This document shows positions 7,647 through 15,076 of a stretch of 18,045 bases of DNA, piece after piece. Position 1 is the first letter of the stretch, and the number at the start of each line of letters is the position of its first letter. The stretch lies in NCBI GenBank assembly GCA_002424305.1, contig DIQZ01000025.1, positions 1,953-19,997 on the forward strand, given 5' to 3'. The translations under genes and the position numbers were made by a program. Under the pieces are notes generated by a model. The model was given only the letters and a program-made list of their open reading frames with translations. It had not been told where the DNA came from and did no database searches. The stretch comes from Firmicutes bacterium UBA5449. GTDB taxonomy: Bacteria; Bacillota; SHA-98; UBA4971.

Positions 7647-8968
7647 AGTGGAAACGGTATCCGTCATATAAGGATTCAGGTGTGGAGTGGCTGGGGGAAG
7701 TGCCGGAGCATTGGTTGATAATCAGGCTGAAGTTCGGTTCTAACATAGCCTTTAGTAACGTCGACAAGAATACCGTAGATTCGGAACTGGCAGTTCGCTT
7801 ATGTAATTATACCGATGTATACTACAACGAATACATCGATAATGACAACAACTTTATGACGGCATCTGCTACCCAGCGAGAAATTAGTAATTTCACCCTA
7901 AAAAAACACGACGTTCTGATCACTAAAGACTCTGAGTCTCGTGATGATATTGCTGTCAGTGCCTGCATCAATAAGGATATGGGAAATGTGCTTTGTGGAT
8001 ATCACCTTGCCCTAATACGTCCTAAACCCGAAACATTTTTCGGTCCCTACTTACTGCGAGCATTCATGGCTTCGAACATTAATGTTCAATTTCAAGCTGA
8101 TGCTACAGGCATAACAAGGTATAGCCTTTCAAAAGGAGTTGTCGGTGGCGCACGATTTCCCTCCCCACCAAATTCCGAGCAAAAAACCATTGCTGCCTTC
8201 CTTGACCGCCAAACCAGCCGCATTGACACCCTGATTTCCAAAAAGCAGCGACAGGTAGAGTTGTTGGAAGAGAAGCGTAACGCCCTAATAACTCACGCTG
8301 TCACTGTAGGTCTTGATCCACATGTGAAGATGAAGGATTCAGGTGTGGAGTGGCTAGGAGAAGTGCCGGAGCATTGGGATTTGGCCTCTGTGTGGATACT
8401 CTTTAGCTTAGGTAGAGGTAGAGTCATCAGCGCTTTGGAAATCTCGGAGAATCCCGGCCCATATCCTGTGTATTCGTCTCAAACCGAAAACGAAGGTATC
8501 TTTGGATACTTAGACACATATGATTTCGAAGGTGATTACCTAACATGGACTACTGACGGCGCCAATGCAGGTACGGTCTTTCACCGTACAGGTAGGTTCA
8601 ACTGCACTAATGTATGTGGAACTATGAAAGCAAAAAATATAAGAGTATGTTACAGGTACTATTTCTACATACTAAACATCATCACAAAAGGGTATGTGCG
8701 GCAAGATATTAACCCCAAATTGATGAATGATGTGATGGCATCCATAAAAGTCCCTTACATGGATCCATACGAACAACAGCGAATTGTCAACTTCCTTGAC
8801 CGCGAAACCAGCCGCATCGACTCACTAAAAGATAAAATTCAGCAATCCATCGAAACGCTCCAAGAATACCGTTCCGCCCTGATCACCGCCGCTGTAACCG
8901 GCCAGATTGATGTACGCGAGGAGGTTTATCCATGCCGGGACAACACACAGAGGCTGCGTTTGAGATAG
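7643..8968 (+). CDS. hsdS: Type I restriction-modification specificity subunit HsdS
   Basis: A 441-residue specificity subunit with two target-recognition domains, each reading one half of a bipartite DNA site. The architecture is a clear internal duplication. Each half opens with KDSGVEWLGEVPEHW (residues 10-24 and 231-245), continues into a variable recognition domain (about 25-175 and 246-375), and closes with a conserved helical spacer. The spacer segments carry FLDRQTSRID and FLDRETSRID (starting near residues 180 and 378) followed by coiled-coil residues ending HAVTVGLD and AAVTGQID. Start is ATG overlapping the hsdM stop. The last 37 bases overlap the hsdR start, whose ribosome binding site lies within this gene. 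The two recognition domains differ strongly, so the target is expected to be asymmetric. The sequence itself cannot be predicted by eye. The gene appears intact. Confidence 0.92.
   Translation: MKWKRYPSYKDSGVEWLGEVPEHWLIIRLKFGSNIAFSNVDKNTVDSELAVRLCNYTDVYYNEYIDNDNNFMTASATQREISNFTLKKHDVLITKDSESRDDIAVSACINKDMGNVLCGYHLALIRPKPETFFGPYLLRAFMASNINVQFQADATGITRYSLSKGVVGGARFPSPPNSEQKTIAAFLDRQTSRIDTLISKKQRQVELLEEKRNALITHAVTVGLDPHVKMKDSGVEWLGEVPEHWDLASVWILFSLGRGRVISALEISENPGPYPVYSSQTENEGIFGYLDTYDFEGDYLTWTTDGANAGTVFHRTGRFNCTNVCGTMKAKNIRVCYRYYFYILNIITKGYVRQDINPKLMNDVMASIKVPYMDPYEQQRIVNFLDRETSRIDSLKDKIQQSIETLQEYRSALITAAVTGQIDVREEVYPCRDNTQRLRLR
7670..7714 (+). repeat. 45-bp near-perfect direct repeat in hsdS, copy 1
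   Basis: Matches 8333-8377 with two mismatches in 45 bases. It encodes the KDSGVEWLGEVPEHW lead-in to the first recognition domain. The pair lies 663 bases apart, in the same reading frame, so recombination between them would delete a half-subunit or exchange domains without breaking the frame. Confidence 0.9.
8197..8227 (+). repeat. 31-bp near-perfect direct repeat in hsdS, copy 1
   Basis: Matches 8791-8821 with two mismatches in 31 bases. It encodes FLDRQTSRID at the head of the central conserved helical spacer. Together with the 45-bp repeats it brackets the recognition domains. Confidence 0.85.
8333..8377 (+). repeat. 45-bp near-perfect direct repeat in hsdS, copy 2
   Basis: Second copy of the repeat at 7670-7714, placed at the start of the second recognition domain and in the same frame. 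Confidence 0.9.
8791..8821 (+). repeat. 31-bp near-perfect direct repeat in hsdS, copy 2
   Basis: Second copy of the repeat at 8197-8227, encoding FLDRETSRID in the C-terminal conserved region. Confidence 0.85.
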
Positions 8969-11954
8969 CCATTGAAGAACACCTATTGACCAAAGGGGTT
9001 ACTATAAACGCACCACGGATACCTTTAATCCCGAACTGTGCTTGGATACAAAGGTTTTCCTTAAATTTATCCAGGAGGCCCAACCTAAGGAATGGGACTA
9101 CTTGCATAATCTCCGGGGTGCCAAGGCAGCCGAAACCCTGTTAGATGATCTCTGCCGTGCCTTAGACTCTGAACACGAAGGTTGTCTTAAGGTGCTGCGC
9201 CATGGCTTTAAGTGCTTCGGAAAAACCTTCAGAGCGGCATACTTTGCCCCTGCCAGCGGCATGAATCCGGAAACTCAGCGGTTGTATGCTGCGAATATCC
9301 TAACAGTAACCCGACAAGTACGGTACGCCAAACAGCATGCCAACACCCTGGATATGGTACTAAGCCTTAATGGAATTCCCATTATCACAGCGGAACTAAA
9401 GAACCCCATGACCGGGCAGACATGGAGAAATGCCATTCACCAATACAAGCATGACAGGAATCCCAAGGACTTAATGTTCCAATTCGGTAAGCGTACTTTA
9501 GTTCATTTTGCAGTCGATCCGGATATGGTTTACATGACTACAAGGTTGAATGGCGCAAGTACCTTCTTCCTACCATTTAACAAGGGTGACGGCACCGGAG
9601 CAGGCAACCCGGACAACCCCTCCGGGCACAGGACTGCGTACCTGTGGGAAGAGATATGGCAAAGAGATAGTATTATGGAGATTATCGCTAAGTATATCCA
9701 CTTGGAAGTCAGCGAGAAGCAAGTAGGCGGCAAAAAGATAAAGAAGAAAACCATGATTTTTCCACGATATCACCAGTTGGATGTTGTACGGAAACTGGTT
9801 CGGGATGCGCAAGCTCAAGGTGTGGGTAAGAATTATCTTATTCAACACTCAGCAGGCAGTGGTAAGAGCAACAGCATTGCGTGGTTGGCCCACCAATTGA
9901 GCAGCCTTCACGATGATGAGGACAATAAAGTATTCAATTCTGTGGTAGTCGTTACAGACCGCAGAGTCTTGGATCAGCAGTTGCAAGATACCATTTACCA
10001 ATTTGAACATAAAGCCGGTGTGGTAGAGAAGATTGATAAAGATTCCAAGCAATTGGCTAAAGCCCTGCAAAGTACTGTTCCCATTATCATCACTACATTG
10101 CAGAAATTCCCGTATGTTACAGAACACATCGGCACCTTGAAGACCAAACGGTACGCGGTGATTATCGATGAAGCTCATAGCTCGCAAGGAGGCGAAACAG
10201 CCACGGAGCTAAAGAGCACGTTGGCTGGGGAGTCTTTGATAACCCAAGCTCAGCAAAAAGCACAAGAAGAAGGCCTAATGGATTATGAAGAAGAGATTCT
10301 CCGCACTATGGCTGCCCGTGGCCGGCAGGAGAATATCAGCTTCTTTGCTTTTACTGCCACACCAAAACACAAGACGCTGGAGGTCTTTGGCCAGAAGAAT
10401 GAAGTCGGAAAACCTGAAGCCTTTCATTTGTACTCTATGCGGCAGGCTATTGAAGAAGGGTTTATCCTGGACGTACTGGAACACTACACTACCTACCAAA
10501 CCTACTTCAAGCTAATCAAATCCATCGAAGATGATCCAAAAGTAGATAAGAAGAAGGCTGCCAAAGCCTTGGCTCGCTTTGTTAGTCTACACCCATATAA
10601 TATTGCTCAGAAGACAGAAGTCATCGTGGAACACTTCCGTACATTTACCCGGCACAAAATCGACGGGAAAGCCAAAGCCATGGTAGTCACCGCCTCCAGA
10701 CTGCATGCTGTTAGATATAAGCAAGCTATTGATAAATACTTGAAAGACCATGGATATGATGATATCCGCACCCTGGTGGCCTTTTCCGGTACTGTCGATG
10801 AGCCTGACAATCCAGATGTGAAATATGCCGAAGTGGAAATGAATGGTGGTATTAGAGAAGATGAACTACGGGAACAATTTGACACGGATAAATACCACAT
10901 ATTGATCGTAGCCGAGAAGTTCCAAACAGGCTTTGATCAGCCTTTGCTGCATACTATGTATGTGGACAAAAAGCTTTCCGGGGTTCATGCGGTTCAGACT
11001 CTATCCCGATTGAATCGTAAGCATCCGGGTAAAGACGATACCTTCATTCTGGATTTTGTCAATGAAGTCGAAGACATTCAAGCTGCTTTCCAGCCTTACT
11101 ATGAAAGAACCATGATAGGAGATCAGGCCGATTACAGGCAGCTCTATGAACTCCAGGCTAAATTAGATACGTACCAAGTGTTTTTTGAAGCCGAAGTGGA
11201 AGAATTCTGTAGAGTCTTCTTCCAGCCCAAGGAAAAGCTAACCAAGCATGATCACGGCAAAATGAACGCCATTATAGATCCAGCAGTTAAGCGATTTGGC
11301 CGGTTGGATGAAGACAGCAAACACGAATTCCGAGATGCATCCGGTGCTTATAGACGGCTATATTCGTTTTTGGCACAGATCATTCCCTTTCAAGATTCGG
11401 ATCTGGAGAAACTGTACACCTTTTTACGCTTTCTACTGACCAAATTACCCAAACGAGAATCCGGGCCCGGGTATGATTTCAGTAGTGATGTGGATATGAG
11501 ATATTATCGCCTGGACAAGATCCATGAAGGGAGTATTGCGCTAGAACCAAGCGGTGGCGGTGAGGTCCATGGTCCAACAGCAGTAGGCACAGGTAGAATC
11601 CATGAGGATGAAGCACCATTGTCAGATCTGATACATGCACTAAACGACAGATTCGGCACCGATTTTACTGAAGCAGATCGTCTCTTGTGGGAATCCATTA
11701 CCAATGATGCAACCCAAGACCCGGAGCTTCAAGAAGCAGCCCGAGTCAATACCTTAGAGAATTTCAGCTATGTAGCCCGTCAAAAGATTGATAATTTGGT
11801 AATCAATCGTATGGACAAAAACACTAGAATGGTGGCCGAATACTTCGATAATAAGGATTTTCAGCGTATGGTTCAGCGCGCCGTGTGCCAAGCCATTTAT
11901 TGTGAGTCTTTAAGACACGACCATATGACAGGTTTTATGACTGATGCTTTTTGA
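8932..11954 (+). CDS. hsdR: Type I restriction endonuclease/translocase HsdR, frameshifted near its 5' end
   Basis: The restriction subunit: nuclease plus ATP-driven DNA translocase. The true start is ATG 8932 behind GAGGAGG (8918-8924), giving MPGQHTEAAFEIAIEEHLL, a normal HsdR N-terminus. Around the GGGG run at 8995-8998 the homologous reading moves to another frame (GYYKRTTDTFNPELCLDTK), which is then open to 11954 (about 985 codons). Losing one G from an original GGGGG explains this. Downstream, the PD-(D/E)xK nuclease core is intact (LDMVLSLNGIPIITAELKNP). So are the helicase motifs: Walker A AGSGKS (9852-9869), DEAH (10167-10178), FTATP, and the late QTLSRLNRKHPG. The upstream frame alone yields a 70-residue product. 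Re-initiation at TTG 9042 would give 970 residues lacking about 37 N-terminal ones. Either the gene is inactivated by the frameshift, or the missing base is a sequencing error. Identity is certain; function is doubtful. Confidence 0.85.
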
Positions 11955-12096
11955 GTTATGGGGTCAGAAGATTAACTGTGGCACGGCTGACTTTGAGTCG
12001 TTAGGAATAATAGCTACTAACAGTCATGAGGTGTTGGAGCGATAGGTCTCAAAGAAAGATAGATAAGATAATCAGTTGCAGGAGGCACAGAAACCT

Positions 12097-12536
12097 ATGA
12101 AATGGTGGATGATCCGAGCAGGTGGCGGTGAACTAATACCTCAATGGGTAGAGAAAGGCAAAGCATCGATTGGCTGGAGTGCACTGGGAGACCCAAAACG
12201 CTTCAAGAATCGCAACCAGCTGATCAATAAAAGCCATGAGGTATATTATGAAGCAAAACCCGGAGCACGCATTCAGGCAGGTAGTCAAGTCTTAGGAAAT
12301 CAACAAGTGGCTCACCGGACATTCAGCAGTTGTTAGGAGCCAACCCTATGGATGCAAACAGCGTTTTTGTTTCTACCGGTGGATTTACATCAGCAGCAAT
12401 AAGTACAGCTAAACACAATGGAGTCAAATTGGTGGATCTCTCAGAACTAGTTGATCTGCTTCTAAAATGGTATGAGCACATGCCAAGCGAAACAAAATCG
12501 CTACTTCGTCTAAGAAAGCTTTATGTACCGTTGTAG
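12097..12536 (+). pseudogene. Mrr-type restriction endonuclease gene with catalytic core deleted
   Basis: The upstream piece starts at ATG 12097 (AGGAGG at 12080-12085). It encodes MKWWMIRAGGGELIPQW and then KGKASIGWSALGDP, the N-terminal domain seen in a group of Mrr-like restriction endonucleases, up to about EAKPGARIQAGSQV (near 12290). The reading then becomes meaningless and stops at 12334-12336. In another frame, from about 12285, sequence with QQLLGANPMDANSVF and VSTGGFTSAAISTA continues to TAG at 12536. This is the C-terminal end of the Mrr catalytic domain, where VSTGGFT is a recurrent motif. The part between, which should carry the D...QxK active site, is absent, so the product cannot cleave DNA. 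It sits just downstream of the type I locus. Mrr-type enzymes usually cut methylated DNA; that role is from the family. Confidence 0.7.
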
Positions 12537-12578
12537 AGCGTTCAGGTTACTGATTGAAGGGATCTCACCTCGCTGCAA

Positions 12579-12701
12579 ATGGGTGAAAAGCAGGCCCTTG
12601 TCTTGGCCGGGCGTGAGGTCAGAGAGGAATTAGTACAGGTCGTACAGAAAACCAAAGAGTTAGACATACAAGCTGCCGGACACATGAAACATGCCCTGTA
12701 G
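12579..12701 (+). CDS. Small unrecognised ORF, possibly a gene tail
   Basis: A 40-codon frame beginning MGEKQALVLAGREVREEL and ending GHMKHAL. The composition is that of an amphipathic, Lys/Glu-rich helix, and the frame is open a further eight codons upstream to TGA at 12555-12557. There is no good ribosome binding site before the ATG. The frame therefore looks more like the C-terminal end of a truncated gene than a free-standing small protein. Its TAG (12699-12701) abuts, without a single intervening base, the stop codon of the opposite-strand HEPN-like gene. I do not recognise the family. Confidence 0.3.
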   Translation: MGEKQALVLAGREVREELVQVVQKTKELDIQAAGHMKHAL

Positions 12702-13199
12702 TTACTCAGCTAGGCTGGGCAGAGAACCGGATTCTTGTGAATCATCCGATCTCTCAGCTCCCCCATCAGAGGTTTCTGACATCAGATTCAGTTGATAAGT
12801 TACTGAGTTCTTGATCTTATCTAGATCAACCACTGCCATTTGCTTGACAGCTTCATCCGATAGCCACTTACCCGAAGTTGACTTAGCTGTCCGGCCCCTA
12901 TTTGATAGATATCTAAGCATGATCGATGTATGTAGCAAATTGTGGTATTCAGCCCCCACCGGAGCTTCTGTAAGCACTTCATAAACCTTATCCACCCGAA
13001 ACTGGTGGGGCTTGCGTTGGTCATCGGAGTGACATTGATGAGCCCGCTCTAAGAATGCCTCTACGTAATGAATTGCTGCGTAAAAAGCTACTGTTATTGC
13101 CCAATCACGATAACGTATTGGTTGGGTCTTACCCACTATTTCGTTCACAAGCTTCTGATTATGATTGCCTTGTTCCCAATGCATGTCGTATGAGGCCAT
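12702..13199 (-). CDS. HEPN-like helical protein, last gene of a three-gene operon
   Basis: A 165-residue protein starting at ATG 13197-13199 behind a purine-rich AGGGGGA. The N-terminal two thirds look like a HEPN-type helical bundle. DWAITVAFYAAIHYVEAFLE (32-51) is the aromatic-rich helix common to small HEPN proteins, followed by H57...RKPH65 and then YHNLLHTSIMLRYLSN (85-100). The canonical Rx4-6H ribonuclease motif is not clearly present, so catalysis cannot be claimed. The last 25 residues are Ser/Asp/Glu/Gly-rich and probably disordered. The gene follows its upstream neighbour by 23 bases. HEPN proteins often act as RNases or as partners in toxin-antitoxin and phage-defence systems. 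Placement beside restriction genes fits such a role, but that is inference. Confidence 0.6.
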   Translation of the reverse strand: MASYDMHWEQGNHNQKLVNEIVGKTQPIRYRDWAITVAFYAAIHYVEAFLERAHQCHSDDQRKPHQFRVDKVYEVLTEAPVGAEYHNLLHTSIMLRYLSNRGRTAKSTSGKWLSDEAVKQMAVVDLDKIKNSVTYQLNLMSETSDGGAERSDDSQESGSLPSLAE

Positions 13200-13222
13200 T
13201 TCGCGTCCCCCTAGATTCCGAC

Positions 13223-13762
13223 CTACTCAAGATACGTTGATGGCATAACAGTAATCTTTACTTCAGGATCTACATGAGGCAACGGCAAAAACATCGCATC
13301 TATTTCAAACCCATGCTTTCCTGCCATTTGTTTGACTCGTCGCTGAACGCGCACCAACTCCATCATCTTGTCATAGTCATAGGATGGCATCCATACGAAC
13401 ACAGATAGTACCACTGTACGCCCTAGCTCAATTTCGGATGCCTTAACATCACGAACATAATGCAATTCCTTGAACATATCTTGGGCAATCTTTGTGATTG
13501 AAGAGAGATCGCAGAGATGAGTCATAACTGACACCACCTCATCAAGCATTCTGTTAGGTTTAGTGGTTGTTAGCGTTCCCCTACGGTCATATACTATGCT
13601 AGACTTCCGAGAAACAGGAATGACCATAGAATCTACCGCAACCTGCCATAGATGTGCAACCCAATCTACCGCAAAATCAGCACCTCTAAAATAAACTGGC
13701 ATCCCCGTCTCAAACGCTCGTATTGGTTCAACTACTGATATGCTACCACTCAATGATATCAC
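13223..13762 (-). CDS. Unrecognised protein, middle gene of a three-gene operon
   Basis: Up to 179 residues, with GTG at 13762 as the longest start; TTG at 13753 behind an AGGTGA is an alternative. The frame overlaps the end of the upstream gene by about 20 bases, so coupling is likely. No known domain is recognised. There is no signal peptide or membrane helix. The visible features are an aromatic N-terminal part (MPVYFRGADFAVDWVAHLW), a basic middle (SRKSSIVYDRRGTLTTTKPN), and a C-terminal alpha/beta-like stretch with YDKMMELVRVQRRVKQMAG. It lacks the GSxxxG nucleotidyltransferase signature that would make it an MNT partner for the HEPN-like gene next door. It is probably a cytoplasmic component of the same system. 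Confidence 0.65.
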   Translation of the reverse strand: MISLSGSISVVEPIRAFETGMPVYFRGADFAVDWVAHLWQVAVDSMVIPVSRKSSIVYDRRGTLTTTKPNRMLDEVVSVMTHLCDLSSITKIAQDMFKELHYVRDVKASEIELGRTVVLSVFVWMPSYDYDKMMELVRVQRRVKQMAGKHGFEIDAMFLPLPHVDPEVKITVMPSTYLE

Positions 13763-14417
13763 CTAACTTTTCATCAAGTTCTGCAAACCAGTAAGATACA
13801 TACTCGCCAACCAAGGCGACATTGAAATTCATTGGGACACCCGATGGTGTATTCAGATCAATCATTAGACTTCGCTCACCTGTGGGTTCCGACGAGAAAG
13901 TAAGCCTAACCCACCGATTGATGAGCGCATCCTGCCAGCGCACGCGTTTTAACCATGCTACATTGATTTCCTCCGCATCTTTTGCCTTCCCAGCACGCAA
14001 ATATCCTTCTTGAATATCCGCAATTGTGACGCTATCTGAAAAAACATAAGTAAGTACTAGGCCCACTCTAACAATGCTGGCTTTTGCCCGCACAAGAGAA
14101 CTAGCTAACCGCTCAGTTGCGTCCAGAAATGTCTCCTGCCATGAATCATGATCTTTGAGCTCTAGCACTAAGTCTGCTCTAGAACGTGCTACTGTCAACT
14201 GTCCCACACCAGCTCGCTGAAACACTGCGGATGGAAAATCCGGAGGCACATCTGCAGGAACAGGCATTATCATCGGATCTTCTGGGAATACATGAGATAA
14301 TATGGTAGAAAGCTCATTGGCTAACGATAGCACCTTGTCTGGAAGCCCGGGGCTGACGAACAAAACTATTCGTACCGTACGCACTGAGAGCATAGAATTG
14401 ACCAAAGTTGAACACAC
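13743..14417 (-). CDS. Unrecognised protein, first gene of a three-gene operon
   Basis: 224 residues from GTG 14417, chosen because GGAGG lies seven bases upstream; the frame is open further to 14492 but without a better start. No firm family match. A Pro-rich segment (MIMPVPADVPPDFPSAVFQR) leads into QLTVARSRADLVLEL. A later region reads ERSLMIDLNTPSGVPMNFN and then an acidic helix to the end. This plan (proline-rich approach, strand-rich core, short hydrophobic-acidic strand near the C-terminus) recalls the sporadic TIGR04255 group, but that is a weak impression. No membrane helix, and no nuclease or ATPase motif. Its 3' end overlaps the next gene, so the three genes are probably co-transcribed toward the restriction locus. 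Confidence 0.6.
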   Translation of the reverse strand: MCSTLVNSMLSVRTVRIVLFVSPGLPDKVLSLANELSTILSHVFPEDPMIMPVPADVPPDFPSAVFQRAGVGQLTVARSRADLVLELKDHDSWQETFLDATERLASSLVRAKASIVRVGLVLTYVFSDSVTIADIQEGYLRAGKAKDAEEINVAWLKRVRWQDALINRWVRLTFSSEPTGERSLMIDLNTPSGVPMNFNVALVGEYVSYWFAELDEKLGDIIEW

Positions 14418-14472
14418 CTCACATCCTCCAGTTAATATCTGAACCACCCGAAATACATAAACTTCCAAACAT

Positions 14473-14502
14473 GGTATAAAGGTGCAGCACATATATATTC
14501 AA
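14473..14502 (-). promoter_or_regulatory. Candidate promoter of the three-gene operon
   Basis: On the minus strand TTGAAT (14497-14502) and TATACC (14473-14478) are separated by 18 bases, a fair sigma-A-like arrangement lying 55 bases upstream of the GTG start at 14417. The region is AT-rich. The rest of 14503-14651 shows no gene. Match quality is modest, so this is a suggestion only. Confidence 0.3.
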
Positions 14503-14651
14503 CATAAATGGCAAAGGTCCTCCTCTATTCCATAAATTCCCTGAACCATTTTATTGTTCTTCTTGTGCTCCAAGCAGAATAGACGGCGTTGCACAATAAA
14601 GAAATACTACCAAGTGTGGAATCCTGGTTATTAACGTTTTTTGTAGCGAAA

Positions 14652-14945
14652 TCACTTCTTAACTGTAATAAAAAACCCTTTCCACGCTGCTTCCCAACCC
14701 CGCCTGAGTACTTCATTGGCAATTGTTCCGGCATTTGCCGCTGCCTGCTCTGCCGTAATTTCTGCTGAACCATCCTTGCCGATTAGTGTCGCAGTATCAC
14801 CTTGTTTTACGTCAGGAAGTTCGGTAACGTCCACCATGAGCTGATCCATGCAAATTCGGCCAACGATCGCTACGCGGCACCCATGGATCAGGACATAGGC
14901 CTTTCCACAGGAAAGGTTGCTTGGTACTACTTCTGTCGTAATCAC
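14652..14945 (-). pseudogene. Alanine racemase C-terminal fragment
   Basis: A 97-codon frame whose core is the C-terminal beta-barrel end of alanine racemase (Alr, the PLP enzyme supplying D-alanine for cell wall). It reads SNLSCGKAYVLIHG, then CRVAIVGRICMDQLMVDVTE, LPDVKQGD, ATLIGKDG and ITAEQAAANAGTIANEVL. The MDQ motif and the GTI.NE ending are diagnostic. The PLP-binding N-terminal domain, about three quarters of the gene, is absent. The first residues before SNLSC do not match the family. After NEVL the sequence (RRGWEAAWKGFFITVKK) also departs from it, so the fragment is cut at both ends. It cannot make an active enzyme. A full alr must exist elsewhere if the cell relies on it. Confidence 0.75.
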
Positions 14946-14982
14946 ACTGCAGTTCCGGACAGCTTAAGATACGATGGGCTGA

Positions 14983-15027
14983 AAGATAATCCCCCCTGTC
15001 TCTATGCTCCCAAGGGGGGATTATCTT
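14983..15027 (-). terminator. 14-bp perfect inverted repeat, possible terminator of the oxidoreductase operon
   Basis: Arms 14983-14996 and 15014-15027 (AAGATAATCCCCCC and its exact complement) flank a 17-base loop. The repeat lies 50 bases downstream of the stop of the minus-strand flavoprotein gene at 15077, where a terminator is expected, and the G6/C6 base would be very stable. A proper T-run is missing on the minus strand (only ATTATCTTTC follows the G tract). A mobile-element end or MITE-like hairpin therefore remains possible. A second partial match (AGCTTAAGAT at 14971-14980 against ATCTTAGCTT on the right) extends the symmetry imperfectly. Confidence 0.45.
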
Positions 15028-15076
15028 AGCTTACCGCTGTCATCCAATGTAGGGACTATTTAACGCCTGCAATTTT

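Noticed and set aside
8995..8998. Phase-variable poly-G tract controlling hsdR
   Set aside because: Only four Gs; phase-variable tracts are usually much longer, so this run is not expected to slip often.
8991..9000. Programmed -1 ribosomal frameshifting at AAAGGGG to make full-length HsdR
   Set aside because: Slipping from AAA GGG back one base would mispair the first codon position in both sites, and no canonical X XXY YYZ heptamer is present. A lost G explains the data more simply.
8932..9144. Separate 70-codon gene between hsdS and hsdR
   Set aside because: It is the real N-terminus of HsdR read in the pre-frameshift frame; its second half (after about residue 21) is out-of-frame translation.
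14525..14773. 82-codon minus-strand ORF
   Set aside because: It overlaps the alanine racemase fragment in another frame and has no recognisable protein features.
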